Source: Ascochyta rabiei
Lineage: Eukaryota; Ascomycota; Dothideomycetes; Pleosporales; Didymellaceae
NCBI RefSeq assembly: GCF_004011695.2
Contig: NC_082410.1
Span: 1,302,001-1,366,000, forward strand
Length of the DNA stretch: 64,000 nucleotides
Direction of reading: 5' to 3'
The position numbers were made by a program, and so were the translations under genes. Positions 57,036-64,000 of the stretch are shown in pieces (positions within the stretch are counted from its first letter, which is position 1; every line of letters starts with the position of its first letter). A model generated the notes under the pieces. It was not told the origin of the DNA. It was given only the letters and a program-made list of their open reading frames with translations, and made no database searches.

Positions 57036-58327
57036 ATGGCTGTTATCAAACCAATTGTGCGTGTTTTTCGATCCCGCGAAGATGTTCAGACTGATCTTGA
57101 AGTAGCTCCAAGTGCTCTTTCTAGCTCTGATAGCACCGTACCTGTACGACCGCTACATTACATTTTCAACGATTGCAGCCAACCGGCCAGGGAAGTTTGA
57201 AAACTTGAGAGGCTTCGAGAGCTATGAAATCAAGTACCAGGACCGGCTACGCAATTGCGAAGATGTTATCATGGAGGAGAGCTTGGGTGTTGCATTCTTA
57301 AGCTGTGATCCAGGACGGGATCGATGGAATACCGTCATGGTAAGATGCTCTCTCCTCAATCTTTGCGATTTGAGCATCGCGAGATGTCTAGTGTTGAACA
57401 GCATCGTACTAAATTACCCAGGGCACATTCAAGCCCGAGAAAGACAGCTCAGATCATGGTGGGCTGTGGATCTACGACTACGCAAGCCCCAACCTTTCAG
57501 ATACAGAACGACTGAAACAGCTCGACATAGACGAGCCGGACCTGCACCCCCTAGGCATCGCTTTCGACGCGGCTACATCCACACTCTACGTCGTCAACCA
57601 CAGCCGCCACTCGAAATCCCACATTCTCATCCTGCACATTGACATCCGCACCCTCACCACCACGCTAGTAGCAAGACTCAATCACGCGCTTCTGCACGCT
57701 CCCAACTCGATTGAAATAATCAGCAAAACCGAATTGTACGTAACAAACGACCACTATCTCCGCGCAGCCACCTCCCCGCTGCTCAGCAAAATCGAAACCT
57801 TCTCCAGCGTTCCAGGCGGCAGCGTGGTTTACATCGACACGCGGCGGCCCGAAGATGCAAAGATAGTAGCAAGAGTGCCCTTCGCCAACGGCATCACGTT
57901 CTTGAACGCCACCACGCTGGCCGTTGCGTCGTCGTCGAAGCCCGGCATCTACTTATTCGAAACCGCGGCCGACCACGCGCTGCAGTTCCAGCGCATAGTC
58001 GGCGCGCCTGCGGCGGTGGATAACCTGTCCCGCGATTCCAACGGGGCTGTGCTGTTGGCTGGCCATGCATTTGCGCCGGGGCTGATGGGCGTTTCACAGC
58101 GGCGCGCGGCGTGCGACCTCGACGGTAGTGTGCTCGAGAGGGAGGCGTGTAAGTGCACGGCGCCCAGCTGGGTTGCGGAGTGGAGTGAAACCGGGGGGGT
58201 GAGGACGCTGTATAGAGATGACGGGGGGGAGTTCTGCAGTAGTAGCACAGCGGTGCGGGATTTGCAGAGGGGCGTGGGGATTGTGAGCGGGCTGTACGAG
58301 AGAGGTGTGCTGGTGTTTAGGGTGTGA
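57036..58327 (+). CDS. paraoxonase/arylesterase-like protein (PON family)
   Basis: PON proteins are calcium-dependent six-bladed propellers that hydrolyse lactones and aryl esters. Three exons, 57036-57056, 57106-57339 and 57422-58327, encode 386 residues. The first exon is 7 codons (MAVIKPI); with the next it forms an N-terminal membrane anchor (IKPILQVLFLALIAPYLY), as in animal PONs that keep their signal anchor. The diagnostic ELYVTNDHYLR (residues 188-199, containing a calcium-ligand Asn) corresponds to YATNDHYF of PON1, and VPFANGITF to the LPNGI motif. HPLGIAFD and HAPNSIEI match other calcium-site blades. Likely product location is secretory pathway or endomembrane, facing the lumen. 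Substrate is unknown; position next to a sugar-acid-type dehydratase suggests an aldonolactone, which is inference only. Confidence 0.82.
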
Positions 58328-59020
58328 AGAGCTGGTATGCGGACGATGGACGGGGCTGGAGCTGGAGTACAAAAGCGCAATGTTTTGTTGTGTTGCAGCC
58401 ACAAAGGTAGTATTGGTACGCACATTCACTTACCCTCTTAGCCACGCTATAGCGGCCTATTCTCTACTGCGACAGGTTGCTTTTCTTTCCCTTTCGTTGG
58501 ATCGTGCATGTGCGGCTCTCCAATCTTACGCCAGTGTACGTAGTAACCTGCCATTACCATCTCTCCGCCTCATCACGTCGCTTCGTGCGCGTACCGAATG
58601 CTGCTATCCGTCAACATGTCACACACGCCCTGAATATCACCCCGAACGGGCAGTGTTGAAGAACCAACAGCCTTGTGTCATCTTCCTGGCACCACCGCCT
58701 TTTGAGTCGTCTGAACCGTCTCAGCCAATACTTCGACGCATGTACGAATCTCACGCGGATGAGATATGGACGCAGAGCGTGATAGCAGGACGACTAAGTG
58801 GCTATGTAATTTCCTCCGTGTTGCGAGGCAGAAAGCCAGGCAAGCAGGAAGAGAGGTAACGATGGTGCGGAAGTGGAGGGTTTAAGTACGCCGTTGCTTC
58901 TTCATCTTCGTACTCATCGCTCACATTTCGTCGTTCTCTTCTCGAACGCTGATCATCACGCCTCACCACACCTCACCATACCTCACCACACTTTCCTTCT
59001 CGTCGCCACGAACCCCAATC
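58328..59020. other. intergenic with short CCTCACCACA tandem repeat
   Basis: This 693-bp gap lies between the PON-like and MARVEL genes. A 184-codon plus-strand frame (58305-58859) overlaps the preceding stop and shows no recognisable protein, so I leave it uncalled. Units like CCTCACCACA repeat about three times near 58961-58992 in the leader of the MARVEL gene. Confidence 0.45.
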
Positions 59021-59678
59021 ATGCTCGCCCCCTCCCCAGCCCTCACCTTTGCCCTCCGCGGAACACAAGCCCTCTTCGCCCTCGTGGTGTTTGGGCTCTC
59101 CACCTCACTGATCAGGGGTCATCATTTAGGCAGTCTGTCGTCCACACTCGGGTTCGCTGCGTTTGCGGGCGGGCTGTCGTTCGTGGGGGCGGTGCTGGGT
59201 GTTGCGGGGCAGTGGACGGCGGTGCTGCAGGGGCAGATTGGGGTGTTGGTTGATGCGGTGGTCGCTGGGATTAACATCGCTGGTGGGATTGTATGTTTGT
59301 TTTCCTCTCTCCATCTCTTCTTGCCGCCCTGTTGCACCCTGTACACGGATCTCACGGGTGGTCGAGAGAATGCTGATCGAGTCGCAGCTCATGGCGGTTA
59401 AGCTCAAAGGCGTCAAGTGCGTGGCTATCTCACAGAGAGACGCGAGTGGTGACTGGGGTAAACACACGAACGCGTACAAGCTGGTCACGAGCGATATCAT
59501 ATGTGGAGGTGCTAGGAAACAGAACGACGATCTTGAGTGCTGGTGGTACGGTAAAGGGGGTATGCTGGTCAGTCGGTGCAAGATGAGCCAGGCGGATTCG
59601 GCATTTATGTTTTTGACAGCGATTGTGGTGGCTGCAGCGGCAGTGATCGGGTTCTTGAGGTTGAAGAAAGGATACTGA
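59021..59678 (+). CDS. MARVEL-domain tetraspan membrane protein
   Basis: Two exons, 59021-59290 and 59388-59678, encode 186 residues. Four hydrophobic segments are visible at about 9-30 (FALRGTQALFALVVFGLSTS), 43-62, 70-90 and 155-180, the MARVEL topology of membrane-apposition and eisosome-related proteins such as Nce102. The first helix with RGTQALFALVVFGLS and the Gly-rich second helix are typical of fungal members. A 60-residue extracellular loop between helices three and four contains CGG and the LECWWYG stretch, and the C-terminus is short and basic (RLKKGY). The 97-nt intron has GTATGT and a CTGAT branch close to GTCGCAG; an alternative acceptor could shift the loop by a few residues. 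Exact role is not readable from sequence. Confidence 0.8.
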
Positions 59679-60230
59679 AGGCGGTGTTGCGATTACGTTT
59701 ATACGAAGCTGTTTTGCAACGCGGCTGTGGATCGTATTTCCTCAGGCCAGTCAGTTCACATGGGAACCATGTGCACCTCTTCACAGAAACCTTTCCACGG
59801 CGTGCCTCTTGTAAGATTTACATACGCCCTGCCATGCATGGGTGTGCTGAGAGAAAGAACACGATGCTAGCGAGACCGTTGAAGGAAGGTGGGGAATCTT
59901 CAGCCGACTAGCCCTTACCAGCTAGCATCTTAGCGATTGAATACGACGCTGCGATCGAGCCGTCCGGGTGCAACCAATCTCCTGACTACGAAATTGCGTG
60001 CTAGGTTGCATGTTGCTCGCTATCGCTCGAAGCAGCTCGACTCGACAAGCTTTCACAAGACTCGCGCCATGGAGACTTTGCTGAGCTTGGGTTTCTCTGC
60101 ACGGCTGGGCTCCCCTGTAGTCAGCACTGGGTTCGTATGTATAAGAATTGGACGGATGCGCGTTTTGTAGCAGAGATTGCTGAAAGTCACCGGTCGTTTT
60201 CGCATACGCCGAAAGAGCTGGATTTCGAGG
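59679..60230. promoter_or_regulatory. upstream region of the amino-acid permease gene
   Basis: This 552-bp gap holds a TATAAG element at 60140-60145, about 90 nt upstream of ATG 60231, in a position that fits a core promoter. The permease frame stays open upstream to 60177 through non-ATG codons. I see nothing else. Confidence 0.4.
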
Positions 60231-61823
60231 ATGGCGACTCACGAAGCTGAAAAGGGACCCTACAACCACGACGGCTCGCCTGCGTCGCTCGAGCGCGCAC
60301 ACTCCCACGATGAGCTCGTTAACGAGGACCGCCTCCGCCGCTCCCTCTCTGCGCGTCAGGTCCAGATGATAGCCATCGGCGGCACCATTGGCACTGGTCT
60401 GTTTCTCGGCACAGGCAAAGCGCTCGCAACAGGCGGGCCTGCATCGCTCCTCATCTGCTACAGTATCGTCGGCGCCATTGTGTACAGCACCATGCTCGCT
60501 CTCGGCGAGATGGCGGCTTTCGTGCCGGTCGCAGGGTCGTTCTGTACTTTTGCTGGACGCTATGTGGACGACGCATTTGGATTCGCGCTGACGTGGAATT
60601 ACTGGTTCAACGACGCGGTGAGCACGGCGGCCGATTTGGTGGCGCTGCAGTTGCTCGTGCAGTACTGGACTGATTATTTTCCGTGGTACGCGCTGGGAAT
60701 CATTGTGTGGGTGTTGATTGTACTGGCCAACATCATCAACGTGAAAGCGTACGGTGAGCTGGAGTACTGGCTGAGTTTGTTGAAAGTGGTGACCATCATC
60801 ATCTTCATCATCTTGAGCATCGCCGTCAACGCAGGTGGAAACATCGGGTATGGATACATCGGCGGCAAGTTCTGGATGCCGGGTGATGCGCCGTTTGTTG
60901 GAGGTATTGGAGGATTTGCGTCCGTCTTCGTCACCGCATCGTTCGCGTACGGAGGGACCGAGTCCATTGCTATCACGGCGGGCGAGACCAAGGACCCCGC
61001 AAGGACAATGCCGAAAGTAGTTAGGAACGTCTTCTGGCGAATTCTCCTGTTCTACATCCTGTCAGCACTGATGATCGGCCTGAACATTCCCTACGACTAC
61101 CCTGGCCTGAACACCAAGTCGAGTCGCACTTCGCCATTCACCATTGCCTTCCAGATGGCCGGGTCCAAGGCCGCAGGGTCGTTTGTCAACGCGGTCGTCC
61201 TCACCAGTGTAGTCTCTGCAGGCAACCATGCGCTCTATGCTGGGTCAAGACTGCTATACACACTGGGCGCCAACGGCCATGCACCGAAGGTCTTTACCAA
61301 GCTGACGCGCTACCAGATTCCCTGGGTTGCGGTGCTCACGACGAGCTTAGTCTCCATCGTCCTCTTTTCTCTGTCTTTTGCAGGGTCTGGCGAGGTCTGG
61401 ACGTGGCTGCAGAACATTGTCGGCGTATCGAACCAACTCAGCTGGGTGTGTATTGGCATTGCGTCGCTGCGGTTCCGCGCTGGACTGAAGGCCCAAGGCA
61501 AGGAGCACCTGCTGCCGTTCAAGAACTGGACGTATCCAGTCGGGCCCATACTCTGCATTGTGCTGAACAGCTTCATCATCCTGGTCCAGGGCTGGTCATC
61601 GTTCAGCCCGAGCTTTGGTGCGGTGGACTTTGTCAGCTTCTACCTCGAGCTGCCGGTCTTCTTTGCGATGATAGTAGTGTGGAAGCTAGTTAAGAAGACC
61701 AAGTTCCGAAAGGCACAGGAGATGGACCTCGAGACGGACGTGTACACCAAGGAGGATATAGGGCCGGAGACGAAGAGCTGGAGAGAGACGGGAAAGCGCA
61801 TCGGCACGTGGTTCTGCTTCTAG
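60231..61823 (+). CDS. YAT-family amino-acid permease
   Basis: This single-exon gene encodes 530 residues of a plasma-membrane amino acid/proton symporter of the fungal YAT branch (APC superfamily). After a 45-residue cytosolic tail, the first helix has the substrate-carboxylate motif IAIGGTIGTGLFLGTG. FVPVAGSFCTFAGRYV and GFALTWNYWFNDAV (helix 3) are family signatures. Helix 6 contains FAYGGTESIAITAGETKDPART, and helix 8 is followed by NHALYAGSRLLYTLG. Twelve helices can be counted. The C-terminus ends in WFCF; the terminal Phe-Trp-Cys type motif is palmitoylated in yeast permeases, and a Cys here is at the same place. The preferred amino acid cannot be told from sequence. Confidence 0.92.
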   Translation: MATHEAEKGPYNHDGSPASLERAHSHDELVNEDRLRRSLSARQVQMIAIGGTIGTGLFLGTGKALATGGPASLLICYSIVGAIVYSTMLALGEMAAFVPVAGSFCTFAGRYVDDAFGFALTWNYWFNDAVSTAADLVALQLLVQYWTDYFPWYALGIIVWVLIVLANIINVKAYGELEYWLSLLKVVTIIIFIILSIAVNAGGNIGYGYIGGKFWMPGDAPFVGGIGGFASVFVTASFAYGGTESIAITAGETKDPARTMPKVVRNVFWRILLFYILSALMIGLNIPYDYPGLNTKSSRTSPFTIAFQMAGSKAAGSFVNAVVLTSVVSAGNHALYAGSRLLYTLGANGHAPKVFTKLTRYQIPWVAVLTTSLVSIVLFSLSFAGSGEVWTWLQNIVGVSNQLSWVCIGIASLRFRAGLKAQGKEHLLPFKNWTYPVGPILCIVLNSFIILVQGWSSFSPSFGAVDFVSFYLELPVFFAMIVVWKLVKKTKFRKAQEMDLETDVYTKEDIGPETKSWRETGKRIGTWFCF

Positions 61824-61860
61824 GGTGTTTGCAGTCGCTGTAGCCTAGGGATTATATGAA

Positions 61861-61900
61861 TAGTGATTTTGTGTACTAGTGATTTTGTGTACTAGTGATT
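61861..61900 (+). repeat. 16-bp tandem repeat, 2.5 copies
   Basis: The unit TAGTGATTTTGTGTAC occurs at 61861-61876 and 61877-61892, with a half unit at 61893-61900. It lies in the 3' flank of the permease gene. Confidence 0.9.
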
Positions 61901-62076
61901 TACGTAGTAGTGAAAGTCGGGCACTCGTGGAAAGATGGTCCGTCGTGAACCTCGGGCCCACCGCCGAAGCCCCACGTTCAAAGGCCGACGCTCGTCGGCA
62001 ACTGACGACATGCATGGAGCTCCTCCCCGCCCTCCTCCCATAAACGTGCCTCGCCTCCCTTCTGTGCACCTCCCTC

Positions 62077-63123
62077 ATGCAGCGCCTCTCCCAGATCTCC
62101 AGGCACCTCCCCCCCGTTTCCATTGCTCAAATACCACGCAAGGCATATCGCACCACCGCGCCCCAAGTCGTCACGATGCCCAAGCTTCTCTACCCCACGT
62201 CGCTCGCGCTCGACCCCAAGCTGCTCGAGGGCTACAGCGTCGACCTCGTGCCCTACGACGTCAGGCAGAACATCCCCGAGGACCACACCGACGCCGAGAT
62301 CCTCGTCACGTGGACCAACACGGCGGCAAACCTCAAGGACGCCGCCCGGCGCCTGACGAAGCTGAAGTGGATCCAGTCGCTCGCCGCCGGCCCCAACGAC
62401 GTCCTCGGCGCTGGCTTCGACCCGGCCAAGATCACAATCACCACGGGCTCGGGCCTGCACGACCACACCGTCGCCGAGCACACGCTGGGCCTGCTGCTGA
62501 ATGCCGCCCGCCGCTTCTACGAGATGCGCGACCACCAGACCCAGGGCAAGTGGCCGGGACACCTGGGCGGGCCGCAGCCGGACAGGCCGCAGGGCAACTT
62601 CACCACGCTGCAGGACGCCAACGTGGTCGTGTGGGGGTTCGGCAACATTGCAAAGTGCCTGACACCGTGGCTGACCGCCCTCGGCGCAAACGTCAAGGGC
62701 GTGGCGCGGTCCAAGGGCGTGCGCAACGGCATCGAGGTCTACGCCGAGGACGACCTCAAACACATCCTGCCCAACACGGACGCCCTCGTCATGATCCTGC
62801 CCGGCTCTGACGCCACAAAACACGCCCTCAACGCCGAGCGCCTCAAGTTGCTGCCTAACCACGCCTGGATCGTTAACGTAGGAAGAGGCACGTCGGTGGA
62901 CGAGGATGCGCTGGCCAACGCGCTCGAGCAGGGCAGCATCGGTGGTGCCGCGCTCGACGTCTTCGAGACAGAACCCTACCCCGAGGGCGGCCGTCTGTAC
63001 AAGACGCCCAACACCATTGTCAGCCCGCACGCTGCAGGCGGCAGGCCGCAGAACCCAGAGAACCTGATTGCCTGGAACCTGAGGAAGTTCCTCGCCGGGC
63101 AAGAACTGAAGAACGTCATCTGA
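62077..63123 (+). CDS. D-isomer specific 2-hydroxyacid dehydrogenase
   Basis: This enzyme interconverts 2-keto acids and D-2-hydroxy acids with NAD(P)H. A single exon encodes 348 residues. The nucleotide-binding fold begins VVVWGFGNIAK; the catalytic triad is Arg in NVGRGTSVDEDAL, Glu in ALDVFETEP and His in SPHAAGG. Residues 1-33 hold five basic and no acidic residues and end before MPKLLYPTSLAL, so the ATG at 62077 would give a mitochondrial presequence and the ATG at 62176 a 315-residue cytosolic form of normal length. GC content is clearly higher than in neighbouring genes, with C or G in most third positions; this creates a long antisense frame that is not a gene. The substrate is unknown (glyoxylate, hydroxypyruvate and longer keto acids are the family range). 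Confidence 0.92.
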   Translation: MQRLSQISRHLPPVSIAQIPRKAYRTTAPQVVTMPKLLYPTSLALDPKLLEGYSVDLVPYDVRQNIPEDHTDAEILVTWTNTAANLKDAARRLTKLKWIQSLAAGPNDVLGAGFDPAKITITTGSGLHDHTVAEHTLGLLLNAARRFYEMRDHQTQGKWPGHLGGPQPDRPQGNFTTLQDANVVVWGFGNIAKCLTPWLTALGANVKGVARSKGVRNGIEVYAEDDLKHILPNTDALVMILPGSDATKHALNAERLKLLPNHAWIVNVGRGTSVDEDALANALEQGSIGGAALDVFETEPYPEGGRLYKTPNTIVSPHAAGGRPQNPENLIAWNLRKFLAGQELKNVI

Positions 63124-63227
63124 GCGCAGGTCAAGTGCAGTACATGATAGTTTCTCCAAAATAAGAACAATGCTCCCTGCGTCCAAGCTCATCATCCTGT
63201 CGTCGTAGATCGTCATCGTCATCGTCA

Positions 63228-63728
63228 TCACCTCTCCACTGCTCTCAACCTGACCATCAGCGCCACCTTTTCCCAAACCAAAAACACCCTCTGATCCAGC
63301 CAATCGCACTGCTTCTCACACAGCTCCAGATCAGACGACCACAGCACTTTTGCGAGAATCATCCGCATCTCATGGTACGACATGCTGCACCTTGTCAGTC
63401 TTCACGTCAGCCAACAGCACAAGTAGATGTACTTCTTCCCCAGACAATCCCGCGGCCCAACAGAGAACGGCTGCACTACGCCTCTCGCATCATTCTTGAA
63501 CCGCTCGTCTCCCATCCAGCACTCAGGTGCGAAAGCGAGCAGATCAGTAAAGTGCTGCGCAGACTTGCACACAGGCCAGTGCGGCGCCGACACCGTCACA
63601 CCACCTGTCACAGGCGGGTACAGACGCAGCGCTTCTTTGATGCAGGCGTGGAAGTAGGGAACCCTGGCGAGTTGCGCGAGCGATATGGCGGAGCTGCAGG
63701 CGAAGGAGCTGCGCAGCCCGGTGGTGAG
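63228..63728 (-). pseudogene. cytochrome P450 remnant, C-terminal part
   Basis: Two exons, about 63728-63433 and 63384-63228, joined over a 48-nt GTACAT...GTGCAG intron, give the last ~150 residues of a fungal microsomal P450 resembling the CYP65-type (trichothecene hydroxylase-like) group. Visible are VPYFHACIKEALRLYPPV (K-helix with intact E-x-x-R), FAPECWMGDERFKND (Cys where the conserved Arg of the PERF/PERW motif should be), FSVGPRDCLGKN (heme-binding Cys intact) and SYHEMRMILAKVLWSSDLEL. About 20-25 residues normally between PPV and the VSxxxWxxxRS segment are missing. Upstream of 63728 the frame degenerates into simple GACGAC/CAACAA repeat and no I-helix is readable before the window end. 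I therefore read it as decayed; a gene continuing past 64000 with an intron here is the alternative. Confidence 0.7.
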
Positions 63729-64000
63729 TTTTTGCAGTGTGTGGGTATGTCGACAATGACAACAACAACAAAGACAAACGACGACGACAAACGACGACGA
63801 CAAGACAAACCCCATCGACTAGCAACAGAATCTCTCATGTTCGCAGACCTGGAAGTCTCTGGAACTATATCTCCCATCACTCCCATCTCCAACCCTCCAC
63901 GTGAAAGATCGCGAATGCTGAATCAAGAAGCACAGTGGATCTCGGCTGCTCTTGAACGCACCAAAGCGATTCTGCATTGAGAAGGAGGTGGGCCGTGGTG
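63729..64000. other. right edge: simple repeat and possible P450 5' remnant
   Basis: A GACGAC/AAACGAC simple repeat occupies about 63758-63810. The minus strand here shows only a faint DIVPETSR-like trace where an I-helix motif of a P450 would be expected, with stops in the frames. No reliable coding sequence is seen. Confidence 0.4.

Noticed and set aside
58305..58859. 184-codon plus-strand frame after the PON-like gene
   Set aside because: Overlaps the PON-like stop, composition is irregular, no family or domain visible.
61978..63309. 443-codon minus-strand open frame
   Set aside because: Antisense to the GC-rich 2-hydroxyacid dehydrogenase, whose catalytic motifs are unambiguous; a by-product of third-position GC.
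41981..63728. Secondary-metabolite gene cluster (MFS, P450, dehydratase, dehydrogenase)
   Set aside because: No PKS, NRPS, terpene synthase or cluster regulator; separase and other housekeeping genes lie between, and the P450 is a remnant.
1..64000. CRISPR arrays, rRNA, tRNA, insertion sequences or viral integrations
   Set aside because: No direct-repeat array with spacers, no tRNA A/B-box pair in gaps, no terminal inverted repeats or transposase/reverse-transcriptase motifs were seen by eye.

Overview
This window is a piece of a filamentous ascomycete chromosome, most likely a Dothideomycete. The evidence is monoexonic and multi-exon genes with short (about 45-70 nt) GT-AG introns, CTAAC/CTGAC-like branch sites, monocistronic layout on both strands, and typical ascomycete families (Ste6-type exporter, CSC1 channel, separase, MARVEL and YAT permease proteins, LRLP-type F-box-like orphans). 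There are no transposons, rRNA, tRNA or CRISPR that I can recognise, and no PKS/NRPS-type gene cluster.

Layout. 0.4-9.8 kb: a mitochondrial-type aldehyde dehydrogenase (-), an N-terminal protein methyltransferase (+), Mediator subunit Med8 (-), an orphan with an F-box-like stretch (+) and a protein that joins a helical/TPR-like region to a kinase domain (-). 10.5-21.7 kb: a CSC1/OSCA-type channel (+), a gene-free G-rich stretch, a large repeat-rich BRCT protein (-) and the WDR6/Trm734 tRNA-modification cofactor (-). 22-32.8 kb: the eEF1A chaperone PBDC1 (+), a Ste6-like pheromone exporter (+), kynurenine 3-monooxygenase (-), methionine aminopeptidase 1 (+) and the cargo receptor Erv14/cornichon (+). 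33.3-47.8 kb: TRAX (-), GPI mannosyltransferase I PIG-M (+), three lineage-specific orphans (36.3-37.6, 38.9-40.2, 44.8-46.2 kb) and an MFS drug/polyamine-type transporter, interrupted by the three largest gene-poor stretches. 47.8-54.5 kb: separase (-). 54.9-63.8 kb: an IlvD/Edd-type dehydratase (+), a paraoxonase-like membrane-anchored esterase/lactonase (+), a MARVEL protein (+), a YAT amino-acid permease (+), a D-2-hydroxyacid dehydrogenase (+), and at the right edge a decayed cytochrome P450 (-).

Most genes are conserved housekeeping genes that are simply neighbours. Two associations may be more than that. WDR6 and PBDC1, both serving translation, share a 221-bp divergent promoter. The IlvD-type dehydratase lies 153 bp upstream of a PON-like lactonase/esterase on the same strand, with a 2-hydroxyacid dehydrogenase 4 kb further on; this set resembles, by enzyme type, a non-phosphorylative sugar-acid route, which is an inference. 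The most unusual individual objects are the BRCT protein with two kinds of tandem phospho-site-like repeats and a candidate PP1-docking motif, the G-quadruplex-like duplicated block between two convergent genes, the recurrent use of first exons of only 12-22 nt, and two metabolic enzymes that both carry a mitochondrial-type presequence followed by an internal in-frame start. Exon boundaries were derived by hand from reading-frame continuity, splice consensus and family expectation; no alignment or RNA data were available.
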